64,000 bases of DNA, from assembly GCA_039029355.1 (NCBI GenBank), contig JBCCGI010000017.1, positions 1 through 64,000 of the forward strand. The letters run 5' to 3'. The position numbers and the translations under genes were made by a program. Within the stretch, counting starts at the first letter, position 1; each line of letters opens with the position of its first letter. The notes under the pieces were generated by a model. It ran no database searches. It worked only from the letters and a program-made list of their open reading frames with translations, and had not been told where the DNA came from. Positions 8,677 through 15,807 of the stretch are shown piece after piece. Source of the DNA: JBCCGI01 sp039029355 (GTDB lineage Bacteria > Planctomycetota > UBA1135 > GCA-002686595).

Positions 8677-9165
8677 CTAGGCCCTCGCGTTGATGAGCAT
8701 CCCGTCGTCCTCGGCCGGCCGGTCGTCGCCGACGCCGAGCAGCGCGTGCATGAGGTCGGCCAACAGCGCGCCGTGGTACCGCGCGAGCGCGGCGATGCGG
8801 CGGCCGAGCTTGACCACTAAGGCGGTCTCCTCGCGCAGCTCGGCGCGCAGGCGCAGGATCCGCTCGGTTTCGGGGCTCGCGATCCCCAGCCGCTCGCCGA
8901 TGCTGGTAAGCGTCAGCGCGCCCGGGTCGACGCCCCAGGCCTGGCCGAGTCCCGTCAGCAGCGTCGACCGCCGCCGCTCGCGGCGCGAGGCGGCGGCGAG
9001 CTCGCGCTCGATCCCGCGCCCGGTCTCCTCGAGCGCAACGGTGTCGGTAGCGCGGATCGCGCGCTCCTGATCGGTCAGCAGCGCACGCATGCTGCGCTGT
9101 GCCGCGACCTCTTCCTGGAGCCACGTCTGAAGCTGGTTGACCAGCGCTCGCACGTCTTTCTTCAT
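8677..9165 (-). CDS. flgN: FlgN-family flagellar export chaperone
   Basis: A 162-residue, almost entirely helical protein rich in Arg, Leu and Glu. Size, helical pattern and position directly before flgK match FlgN, the cytoplasmic chaperone that delivers FlgK and FlgL to the export gate. Sequence identity within this family is low, so the call leans on context. The ATG at 9165 overlaps the flgJ stop by 4 bases (ATGA). The frame continues upstream to 9273 but only inside flgJ. Confidence 0.82.
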   Translation of the reverse strand: MKKDVRALVNQLQTWLQEEVAAQRSMRALLTDQERAIRATDTVALEETGRGIERELAAASRRERRRSTLLTGLGQAWGVDPGALTLTSIGERLGIASPETERILRLRAELREETALVVKLGRRIAALARYHGALLADLMHALLGVGDDRPAEDDGMLINARA

Positions 9166-9491
9166 CGGTCCTGCCCTTCTGCGCCTTTGCTCAAGAGCGA
9201 CGCGCGCAGCGCCTCGCTCAGTCCCAACGCCCGGCTCTCGGCCAGCGCGCTGCCAAGGTGCTCCTCCAACCAACCGGTGAACGTGTCCGCGCCGGGACCT
9301 GAGCCGAAGAAGCCGTCGGTCAGGGTGCGGCTCATCTCGCGCACGAGCTGCGTGGCGAGCAGCTTCTCGAAGCCATCCACGGCCTTCTCGGTGTCGCCGC
9401 CGTCGGCCGCGCGCTTCGCGTCCTCGAGCTTCGAGGCGAACGCGTCGGACGCCGCCGTGACCTGGATCTGGTTGCCGCCGACGAGGTCCAT
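9162..9491 (-). CDS. flgJ: FlgJ-type rod-binding protein, without muramidase domain
   Basis: A 109-residue protein matching only the N-terminal rod-binding half of enteric FlgJ: AVDGFEKLLATQLVREMSR followed by a Gly-rich turn (FFGSGPGADTFTG) and the helix EEHLGSALAESRALGLSEAL. The C-terminal peptidoglycan hydrolase domain of gamma-proteobacterial FlgJ is absent, as in many other phyla, so another enzyme must open the wall for the rod. The ATG at 9491 overlaps the flgI TGA by one base (TGATG). A GTG one codon earlier is also possible. Confidence 0.87.
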   Translation of the reverse strand: MDLVGGNQIQVTAASDAFASKLEDAKRAADGGDTEKAVDGFEKLLATQLVREMSRTLTDGFFGSGPGADTFTGWLEEHLGSALAESRALGLSEALRASLLSKGAEGQDR

Positions 9492-10720
9492 CACATCGAC
9501 ACGATCTCGGCGTGGAGCATCCCCGACTGAGACATCAGCTGGAGGATCTGGATCATGTCCCGCGGCGTCACGCCCAGGACGTTGAGCACCTCGACGACCT
9601 CCTGCAGCGACACCGCGCCGTTGACGATGGTCAGCGCGCGGTCCTCTTCCTCGATCAGGAGGTCGGTGCGCGGCAGCACCTCGGTCTGGCCTTCGGAGAA
9701 CGGGCCGGGTTGACTCGCCTCGCGCGTCTCGGCGATCGTCACCGTCAGGTTGCCCTTGGTGATGGCGCCGCGCGTGATGCGCACGCCCTCGCCCATCACG
9801 ATCACGCCGGTGCGCTCGTTCACGACCACCCGGGCGAAGTGATCGGGCATCACCTCGCGCCGCAGGATCGAGTCGAGGAACGCGACGTGCGCCGCCGCCG
9901 GCAGATCGACCGGGATCTTCACCGCGACCGTCATCGCGTCCTGGGCGACGGCGGCGCCGGTGTAGAGCTCGTTGATCGACTCCGAGACCCGCACGGCGTT
10001 GGCGAAGGACCCCTTCATCGCCTTCATGTCGAGGTAGCAGAAGCCGTGGTCGCTGAAGAGCTGGGTCGGCACCGAGCGCTCGACCTTGCCGCCGTTCGGC
10101 AGCGTGCCCACGGTCAGGTGGTTGCGGACGGCCGAAGCGCCCTCGCCCTCGGCCGAGAAGCCTCCCACGGTCACCGGACCCGACGCGGTCATGAAGACCG
10201 TCTGGCCGGTGACGTCGGCCAGCTCGCAGAAGACCAGCGTGCCGCCGACGAGGCTGATCGCGTCGTAGAGCGACGACACGCGCACGTCGATCTTCCGGCC
10301 GGGCTTGATCCCGGGCGGCAGCGTCGCCTGCACCAGCACGACCGCGACGTTGGCCGACGTCACCGCCCCCGGGTCGAGGACGATGTTCTGCGTCTGCAGC
10401 ATGTTGATGATCGCCTGGCGCGCGGCGGTGCTGCCGTCGCCGGTCCCCGCCAGGCCGGTCACGAGCCCGACGCCCTGCACGACGTTGTCCTCCTGGCCGC
10501 GCACGGCGACGAGGTCGCCGATACGGACGAGGACGTTGCCGTCGGCACCGCGGCCGGGGGTCGGCTCGATGCGCGGGGTCCGGACGACCCCCGAGGTCGA
10601 GCGGCCCGTCGGTTGGGCCGGGGCGTCCGCGCCGCCGAACACGGCGTCGACCTGCGGCTGGGCCGGGTTTTGCGCCGGCGCGCCGAGTGCCAGCGTAAGG
10701 AGGATCGAGAGGAGCAGCAT
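9491..10720 (-). CDS. flgI: Flagellar P-ring protein FlgI
   Basis: A 409-residue periplasmic P-ring subunit. The signal peptide (~1-17, LLLSILLTLALGAPAQ) is followed by about 55 extra Pro/Gly-rich residues before the usual family start (VRIGDLVAVRGQEDNVVQGVGLVTGLAGTG). Other family landmarks are VVVNERTGVIVMGEGVRI, the Leu-rich EVVEVLNVLGVTPRDMIQIL and the final QSGMLHAEIVSM. I chose the ATG at 10720 over the GTG at 10756: it has a GGGAAGG ribosome site 6 bases upstream and begins the signal peptide, whereas the GTG lies inside flgH. There are 17 bases between the flgH stop and this start. Confidence 0.94.
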   Translation of the reverse strand: MLLLSILLTLALGAPAQNPAQPQVDAVFGGADAPAQPTGRSTSGVVRTPRIEPTPGRGADGNVLVRIGDLVAVRGQEDNVVQGVGLVTGLAGTGDGSTAARQAIINMLQTQNIVLDPGAVTSANVAVVLVQATLPPGIKPGRKIDVRVSSLYDAISLVGGTLVFCELADVTGQTVFMTASGPVTVGGFSAEGEGASAVRNHLTVGTLPNGGKVERSVPTQLFSDHGFCYLDMKAMKGSFANAVRVSESINELYTGAAVAQDAMTVAVKIPVDLPAAAHVAFLDSILRREVMPDHFARVVVNERTGVIVMGEGVRITRGAITKGNLTVTIAETREASQPGPFSEGQTEVLPRTDLLIEEEDRALTIVNGAVSLQEVVEVLNVLGVTPRDMIQILQLMSQSGMLHAEIVSM

Positions 10721-10737
10721 CGCCAGCCTTCCCGGCC

Positions 10738-11370
10738 CTAGAAGGGCCACAGCCACATGATCGCGTCGTGGATCAGCGTGCCGATCCCGATGCGGTTGGT
10801 CGTGTTGGTCAGCGTGCCTTCGCCGGTGTAGGACACGCGCGCCTCGGCGACGAGCTCGGACTGCACCGTGTTGTCCACGCGCACGTCGTAGCGCCGCACG
10901 ATGCCGCTGAACTCGATCAGCTTGGTCTCGTTGTCGATCCGGATCTCGCGGCGGCCCGAGATGACCATGTTCCCGTTCGGGAGCACGTCGGACACGATCG
11001 CCGTGATCCGCGCGGTGAACTCGCCCTTCTTCTCGTAGTTCGCGTTGCCGTTGAAGATGTCGGCCGAGGACGCCCCGATGTCGGGGAGCGGCGTGTTGAA
11101 GAGGTTCGACTTCAGGTTGAAGGAGTCGAGGCTGTAGTCGAGGTTGGTCGTCTTGTTGAGCGTCGACTTCTCCTCGTTCTTCAGGTCCTGCGTCTCGGAG
11201 ATGATCACTGTCAGGAGGTCGCCCGGCCGGCGCGCCGTCTTGTCGGCGATCAGGCCCTGCATGCCCTGGTCGGGGTTGTAGATCGAGCCCGGCCGCGCCT
11301 GCGCGGCGGGTCTGGCGCCGACGAAGGTCGTGGCGGCGAAGAGGAGGCAGAGGAGGCTGAGCGTCTTCAT
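10738..11370 (-). CDS. flgH: Flagellar L-ring protein FlgH
   Basis: A 210-residue outer-membrane ring subunit that implies an outer membrane. Family landmarks are ARRPGDLLTVIISETQ, the central beta region with EKKGEFTARITAIVSDVLPNG and NMVISGRREIRIDNE, then FSGIVRRYDVRVDNTVQS and the C-terminal IGIGTLIHDAIMWLWPF. An N-terminal signal segment is present (1-24), but I see no classical lipobox: the only early Cys is C8, too close to the start, so lipidation is doubtful. The ATG at 11370 lies 5 bases after flgA. Confidence 0.93.
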   Translation of the reverse strand: MKTLSLLCLLFAATTFVGARPAAQARPGSIYNPDQGMQGLIADKTARRPGDLLTVIISETQDLKNEEKSTLNKTTNLDYSLDSFNLKSNLFNTPLPDIGASSADIFNGNANYEKKGEFTARITAIVSDVLPNGNMVISGRREIRIDNETKLIEFSGIVRRYDVRVDNTVQSELVAEARVSYTGEGTLTNTTNRIGIGTLIHDAIMWLWPF

Positions 11371-11375
11371 GGTGT

Positions 11376-12329
11376 CTAGCGGCTGCCGAGATCGATGCGG
11401 ACCAGGTCGCGGCTGACGAGGACGGCCGAGTGCTCCTGGCCGTTGCTCGTCGCCCGAACGCGAATGCGGTCGCCGATCGCTCCCGCGCCCAGGGCGACGG
11501 CGGCCACGCGGGCCGTCACGGCGCCCTTCTTCACTTCGAGGTAGAGGTCGTCGCCCACGCCGACGATCGTCGGGCGGTGCACGTCGAGCTCGGTGACCGG
11601 CTCGCCGGCCTGCAGGTCGCGGGCGGCGACGGCGCCGCTGAGCAGGCTCGCGGGCAGCACCTTGCGCTTGTGCGTAGCGGACTTGAGCACGCGGCGGCTC
11701 TCCAAGTGGAAGGACTGGATGCGCTCGCCCGAGCGGAGCGAACGGGTCAGCACCGGAACGACCTCGTAGCGGGCGGTGTTCCAGTTCGTCCACACCGTGC
11801 GGTACGGCGCGCCGTCGATCGCAATTCGCACCGGGACGGCGATGGCGCCGGTCTTCGGCTCGACCGGGTCGAGGCGGACCGAGAGCGCCGGAGGCGCGGA
11901 GCCGGCGGGGACCGTCACCGCCGCGATCGGGTCGCGCGGCAGGAACGACACGTCGCGACCGGCGAAGAGGCGCTGCAGCTCCTGACGCGCGACGCCCTCG
12001 ATCTCGGCGGCCTCGACCCGCACGACCTCGGGGCGGACGCGGCAGGCGGCCTCGCCGACCACCGCGACGCTCGTGCCGGGGAGCACCCGCGCGACCTCCT
12101 GCCGAATGCGGTGGGCGTGCATCAGGCGTGAGAAGCCGGGCGCCGGCGTGTAGCCCAGGTCGAGCGCGCCGACGCGCTGGGCCAGCTCGTCGTTGACGCA
12201 GTGGATGGTGGCGATCTCGCCGAGCGTTAGCTCGGTGCCGCGCGCCGTGGCCTCCATCGGGAGCACTACGGTTACGTCGGACGCGGGCGGCGCGGCGAGC
12301 ACCGCGGTCATGAGGAGCGCGAGGATCAT
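11376..12329 (-). CDS. flgA: FlgA, periplasmic P-ring assembly chaperone
   Basis: A 317-residue protein with a short signal peptide (1-14) and a C-terminal SAF-type domain (~195-317): VVPVLTRSLRSGERI, LPASLLSGAVAARDLQAGEPV and the end GQEHSAVLVSRDLVRIDL. FlgA binds FlgI in the periplasm and helps it form the P ring. The N-terminal ~180 residues are divergent. The ATG starts 3 bases after the flgG stop. The order G-A-H-I is the usual one outside enterics. Confidence 0.9.
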   Translation of the reverse strand: MILALLMTAVLAAPPASDVTVVLPMEATARGTELTLGEIATIHCVNDELAQRVGALDLGYTPAPGFSRLMHAHRIRQEVARVLPGTSVAVVGEAACRVRPEVVRVEAAEIEGVARQELQRLFAGRDVSFLPRDPIAAVTVPAGSAPPALSVRLDPVEPKTGAIAVPVRIAIDGAPYRTVWTNWNTARYEVVPVLTRSLRSGERIQSFHLESRRVLKSATHKRKVLPASLLSGAVAARDLQAGEPVTELDVHRPTIVGVGDDLYLEVKKGAVTARVAAVALGAGAIGDRIRVRATSNGQEHSAVLVSRDLVRIDLGSR

Positions 12330-12332
12330 CGG

Positions 12333-13121
12333 TTATCTGACGAGGTTGGAGACCTGCTGGAGCATCTCGTCGGCGACCCGGATCGTCCGGCTGTTCACCT
12401 CGTAGTTGCGCTGCGCCTGGATCAGCGAGATGAGCTCGTCGACGACGAAGACGTTGGAGCGCTCGAGGAACCGGTGCCGGATGAAGCCGGTGCCATCCTG
12501 CGCGGCGGTGCCGTTCTGCGGCGCGCCCGAGCTGGCGGTCACCGAGAACAGGTTCTGCCCGGTCGCCTTCAAGCCGGAGGGATTCGCGAAGCGGGTCAGC
12601 AGGATCTGCCCCGTGGCCGTGGGCACCGGGTTGCCGGCCTGGATCACGCTGACGGTGCCGTCCTGGCCGATGGAGATCTCGATCGCATCGGGCGGTATGT
12701 TGATGTTGGTCGCCAACTTGAAGCCGTCGACCGTCACCAGATCGCCGTTGGCGTCCTTGCGGAAGGCGCCGTCGCGGGTGTAGCGGAACTCGCCGTTGCC
12801 GAGGTCGATCTCGAAGAAGCCCTCGCCCTGGATCGCGATGTCGAAGTCCGAGCCGGTCGGCTCGAGGTCGCCCTGCCCCATCAGCTTGATCGACGACGAG
12901 ACCTCGGTGCCGCTGCCGACCTGCAGGCCGGTCGGGACCATCTGGCTGCCCGCCGTGGTCGCGCCCGGCTCGCGCATCGTGTGGTAGAGCAGCGAGCGGA
13001 AGTTGACGCGGTTCTTCTTGAACGAGGAGGTGTTCACGTTCGCGATGTTGTTCGCGATCGTGTCGACCTGGGTCTGCTGGGCGAGCATGCCGGAGGCGGC
13101 GGTTCGCATCGCGCGGTTCAT
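12333..13121 (-). CDS. flgG: Flagellar distal rod protein FlgG
   Basis: A 262-residue rod protein, the normal length for FlgG. The N-terminal motif is MRTAASGMLAQQTQVDTIAN then NIANVNTSSFKKNRVNF. The middle contains DFDIAIQGEGFFEI and YTRDGAFRKDANGDLVTVDG. The C-terminal helix ISLIQAQRNYEVNSRTIRVA is diagnostic. A strong AAGGAG ribosome site lies about 9 bases before the ATG, in contrast to flgF upstream, which has none. Confidence 0.96.
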   Translation of the reverse strand: MNRAMRTAASGMLAQQTQVDTIANNIANVNTSSFKKNRVNFRSLLYHTMREPGATTAGSQMVPTGLQVGSGTEVSSSIKLMGQGDLEPTGSDFDIAIQGEGFFEIDLGNGEFRYTRDGAFRKDANGDLVTVDGFKLATNINIPPDAIEISIGQDGTVSVIQAGNPVPTATGQILLTRFANPSGLKATGQNLFSVTASSGAPQNGTAAQDGTGFIRHRFLERSNVFVVDELISLIQAQRNYEVNSRTIRVADEMLQQVSNLVR

Positions 13122-13146
13122 GGCTCAGGATCTCCTTGGTGTCTCG

Positions 13147-13848
13147 TCAGCGGTTGCTCGTGAGCCGTTGGTAGCTCTCGTTGATCATCGACATCACCCG
13201 CGTCGCGGACTCGTAGGCGCGCTGCACCGTGATCATCGCGACCATCTCGTCGAGGCCGGTTGAGTTCGAGCGCTCGAGCGCCCCCTGGTGCACGACCGCG
13301 TCGTAGGCGACCTGCTTGGCACCTGCAGGGGCGCGCCAGTAGCCTTCGCCGTTGAGCTCGAGGCTTCCCTTGTCCTCGAAGTTCACGACGCGCACGCGGC
13401 CCAGGTCGTTCTCGCCCTGGCGCACCTGGCCCTCGCCGTCGACGACGATCGGAAGGCCCTGGGGATCGATCAGCCCGCGGCGCTCCTCCCACGAGATCGG
13501 ATAGCCCTCCGAGGTCTGCAGCACGCCGGTCGTATCGATCTGGAAGCGGCCGGTGCGGGTGTAGACCTCACCCTCGGGCGCGTCGATCGCGAACAGGCCG
13601 TCGCCCATCAGGGCCAGGTCGAACTGGCTCCCGGTGCGATCCAGGTTGCCCTGGCTCCAGTCGACGGCGAGCGCGGTCCTCAGGCCGTTGCGCGGGCCCT
13701 CGGTCGCCGGGACTCGGAAGGCGTGCGCGGCGGTTCCGCTGCGCTTGAACCCGGCCGTGCCGAGGTTGGCCAGGTTGTGCGAGATCGCGGTCATCCGCAT
13801 CTCGCTCGCCCGAAGGGCCGCTGCGCCCTGGTAGAGACCGTTGTTCAT
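13147..13848 (-). CDS. flgF: Flagellar proximal rod protein FlgF, first gene of the operon
   Basis: A 233-residue rod protein with the N-terminal helix RMTAISHNLANLGTAGFKRS, the central DLALMGDGLFAID and YTRTGRFQIDTTGVL, and the C-terminal helix VAMITVQRAYESATRVMSMI. Its place directly before flgG supports FlgF. It is the first gene of the 11-gene leftward operon. A sigma-54 promoter lies at 13862-13877, so the predicted transcript would start about 2 bases before the ATG, giving a practically leaderless mRNA. No proper Shine-Dalgarno is seen. Confidence 0.92.
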   Translation of the reverse strand: MNNGLYQGAAALRASEMRMTAISHNLANLGTAGFKRSGTAAHAFRVPATEGPRNGLRTALAVDWSQGNLDRTGSQFDLALMGDGLFAIDAPEGEVYTRTGRFQIDTTGVLQTSEGYPISWEERRGLIDPQGLPIVVDGEGQVRQGENDLGRVRVVNFEDKGSLELNGEGYWRAPAGAKQVAYDAVVHQGALERSNSTGLDEMVAMITVQRAYESATRVMSMINESYQRLTSNR

Positions 13849-13861
13849 GGCCTACCGAGAC

Positions 13862-13877
13862 GCAATGCGGGTGCCAA
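13862..13877 (-). promoter_or_regulatory. Sigma-54 (-24/-12) promoter of the flgF operon
   Basis: Read leftward, the sequence TTGGCACCCGCATTGC matches the RpoN consensus TGGCAC-N5-TTGC at every conserved position, with the GG and GC elements 10 bases apart. The -12 C falls at 13862, so +1 is expected near 13850, and the flgF ATG begins at 13848. The same motif in the same position precedes fliK (29857-29872). Sigma-54 promoters need an enhancer-binding activator of the FlrC/FleQ kind, which is not in this window. Confidence 0.85.
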
Positions 13878-13957
13878 GCTCCTAGCCTGGATGGAGCTCC
13901 CCTACGGGCATCCCCGGGTCCCACGACGGAGAACGGATTCCCCGCCGGCCCGGGCGC

Positions 13958-13990
13958 AAACGTCCCGCCCGGAAAGCGATTCCGGGCGGG
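13958..13990 (-). terminator. Hairpin after the cupredoxin gene, probable weak terminator
   Basis: A perfect 11-bp inverted repeat (13964-13974 with 13980-13990, 5-base loop) lies 12 bases beyond the cupredoxin stop codon. In the leftward direction only three T follow after a short gap, so termination may be weak or factor-assisted. It also separates the cupredoxin gene from the sigma-54 promoter of flgF. Confidence 0.55.
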
Positions 13991-14002
13991 GTAGAGCGCC
14001 GC

Positions 14003-14806
14003 CTACGGCGCGACGCCGACGGTCGCTCGCAGACCGTTGGAAGCGCCGAAGGTGTTGGTGCCGACCGCATCGAGCAGCAGGCCCTGGGTGAAGAGCTCGA
14101 AGCCCACCAGGCCCGGGTCGAAGGGCAGCGGGATGCTGACATTCGCCGGCGAGCCAGGACCAAACCACGCACCCGGGCCCGCGATCAGCAGCGGATCGGG
14201 GCCGCCGATGCCGACCAGGAGCTCGCCGAAGGGGAGCAGCGGATCCATGTGGAAGCCGGGCAGCGGCAGCCCGCACGGGAAGCCCGGCGCGGGCTGGCTG
14301 GACACGGCGACGAAGGCCGCGCTCCCGGGGGTCTGACCGCCGGGAACCGGGTTGTCGACGCCGAGCACCCAGAGCCCTCCGATCTCCGGGCCGCCGGACA
14401 GGTCGACCAGGCTGCCCACGGGGTTCTGGCAGCCGTAGTCGGTGGTCACGCGAACGACGCCGGTCTGGCCGAACAGCGACTCGTGAACGATGCAGTAGTA
14501 ATCGTAGGCGTTGCCGGGAACCGGGTTGGCGTTCAGGAAGGCCTGGTCGAACGTCACGCTGAACGTGGCGGGCCCCTGAACCGGCGAACCCGAGGTGAAG
14601 ATGCCGTCCGGCACGCTGCCGACGCCGCTCTCGACGTTGTGGAAGAACGTCCCCTGCCAGACCCACTGCACGGTGTCTCCGACCTGGATGGTCAGGTCCG
14701 CCGGAGCGAACTCGAAGCCGGGGCCGTTGCTGACGGTGTGGGTGGTCTGGGCGGACGCGATGGATGCCGCCGCGAGCGCAGCGGCGATCGTAAGGAGGGG
14801 CTTCAT
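14003..14806 (-). CDS. Secreted plastocyanin/azurin-like cupredoxin with extra C-terminal domain
   Basis: A 267-residue protein. Signal peptide 1-19 (cleavage near ASAQ). Residues ~22-122 form a cupredoxin domain (FEFAPADLTIQVGDTVQWVW) with the copper ligands H56 (FFHNVES), C105 and H108 (YYCIVHESLFGQTG). The axial Met normally found 8 residues after the Cys is missing: G113 is there, with Q114 next to it. Residues ~125-267 are a Gly/Pro-rich module whose end (SIPLPFDPGLVGF, then Q, then SNG) resembles the C-termini of two other secreted proteins in this window. Likely periplasmic or extracellular; partner unknown. It stands alone between the polyphosphate cluster and the flagellar operon. 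The frame extends upstream to 15097, but the signal peptide fixes the ATG at 14806. Confidence 0.85.
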   Translation of the reverse strand: MKPLLTIAAALAAASIASAQTTHTVSNGPGFEFAPADLTIQVGDTVQWVWQGTFFHNVESGVGSVPDGIFTSGSPVQGPATFSVTFDQAFLNANPVPGNAYDYYCIVHESLFGQTGVVRVTTDYGCQNPVGSLVDLSGGPEIGGLWVLGVDNPVPGGQTPGSAAFVAVSSQPAPGFPCGLPLPGFHMDPLLPFGELLVGIGGPDPLLIAGPGAWFGPGSPANVSIPLPFDPGLVGFELFTQGLLLDAVGTNTFGASNGLRATVGVAP

Positions 14807-14991
14807 CGGTGTGCGGGACTCGTGGGGTCGGGGTTGAGGAGCGCGGGGGCCGAGACCGCCCGATGAGGCTAGCAGAGAACCGCGAAAGCGGCGTCCTGGC
14901 TCTCGTAAGGCCCGCGCAGGCCCAGCTGAGAGCCCGAGCTGCGCTCGGAAGGGCCGCGCGCTCCCCCCGGCCGCCTCCCCGCGGCCCGCGC

Positions 14992-15807
14992 TCAGCCCGA
15001 CGCCTGGCGCGCCTCGCTCATCAGCGCGCGGATGCGGCCGCGGGTGGGAGGGGTCTGCGGAGGGGCGCGGAAGGCCCGTTCCTGGACCTCTTCCCAAAGG
15101 CTGCGGTAGGCCCGCGCCGCGCGGTCGCGCGCGGCGAAGACGTGCAGTGGCTGCCGGCGCACGGCCATGCGCTCGACCGCGCTCGAGTACGGGATCTCGG
15201 CCTGCAGGAAGCCCAGCTCCTGCTCCTCGGCGAAGCGACAGACGCTCCGGTGGAGCGCCTTGCGTCGGTCGACCAACGAGAAGAAGGGCAGCGCGCGGGC
15301 CGGGCTCTTCTTCTTCTTGAGGTGCAGGAAGAGCTGCGCGAGCGTGCGCAGCGATAGCGGAGTCGGAATCGTCGGCGCGAGCAGCGCGTCGGCCGCGAAG
15401 AAGACGCTCTCGGCCACGCGCGACATGGTCGGCGCGGTGTCGATCAGCACCAGGTCGTACTCATCGCGGAACGGGACCAGCAGCTCGGCGAGCCGATCCT
15501 CGCTGTGCTCGACGCCGTCGAGCGCGATGTCGAGCTTGCGATAGAAGGTGTCGGCGGGCAGCACGTCGAGGTTCTCGTAGTCGGTCGCCTTGACCGCCGC
15601 GCGCAGATCGACCGCGCCGCGCACCAGGCTGCGGGCGCCTCCGCCCACCGAGGGCTGGATACGGAAGGTCCAGGTCGCCGCGCCCTGCGAGTCGAGGTCC
15701 CAGATCAGCGTGCGCAGGCCGTCCCGGGCGGCCAGGTAGGCGAGCGTCGTGCACGTCGCCGTCTTGCCGACGCCGCCCTTGTAGTTGTAGGTCGCGAGCA
15801 CCTTCAT
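14992..15807 (-). CDS. Orphan ParA/MinD-family ATPase coupled to a CHAD protein
   Basis: A 271-residue P-loop ATPase of the ParA/MinD class. The deviant Walker A is YNYKGGVGKTATC (both Lys present), switch I is WDLDSQGAATW, and Walker B is YDLVLIDTAP. The last ~35 residues are a basic, Pro-rich tail. Such ATPases place plasmids, chromosomes or protein-based cargo on the nucleoid or membrane. No parB gene or parS-like cluster is visible next to it. Its start overlaps the CHAD gene stop by 4 bases (ATGA), so the two proteins are probably made together. Together with the neighbouring sixA, ppk and ppx this suggests a role in positioning polyphosphate granules; that is my inference. Confidence 0.88.
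   Translation of the reverse strand: MKVLATYNYKGGVGKTATCTTLAYLAARDGLRTLIWDLDSQGAATWTFRIQPSVGGGARSLVRGAVDLRAAVKATDYENLDVLPADTFYRKLDIALDGVEHSEDRLAELLVPFRDEYDLVLIDTAPTMSRVAESVFFAADALLAPTIPTPLSLRTLAQLFLHLKKKKSPARALPFFSLVDRRKALHRSVCRFAEEQELGFLQAEIPYSSAVERMAVRRQPLHVFAARDRAARAYRSLWEEVQERAFRAPPQTPPTRGRIRALMSEARQASG

Noticed and set aside
14992..15807. ParA as the chromosome segregation ATPase
   Set aside because: No parB or parS-like repeats are adjacent, and the gene is translationally coupled to a CHAD protein inside a polyphosphate cluster.
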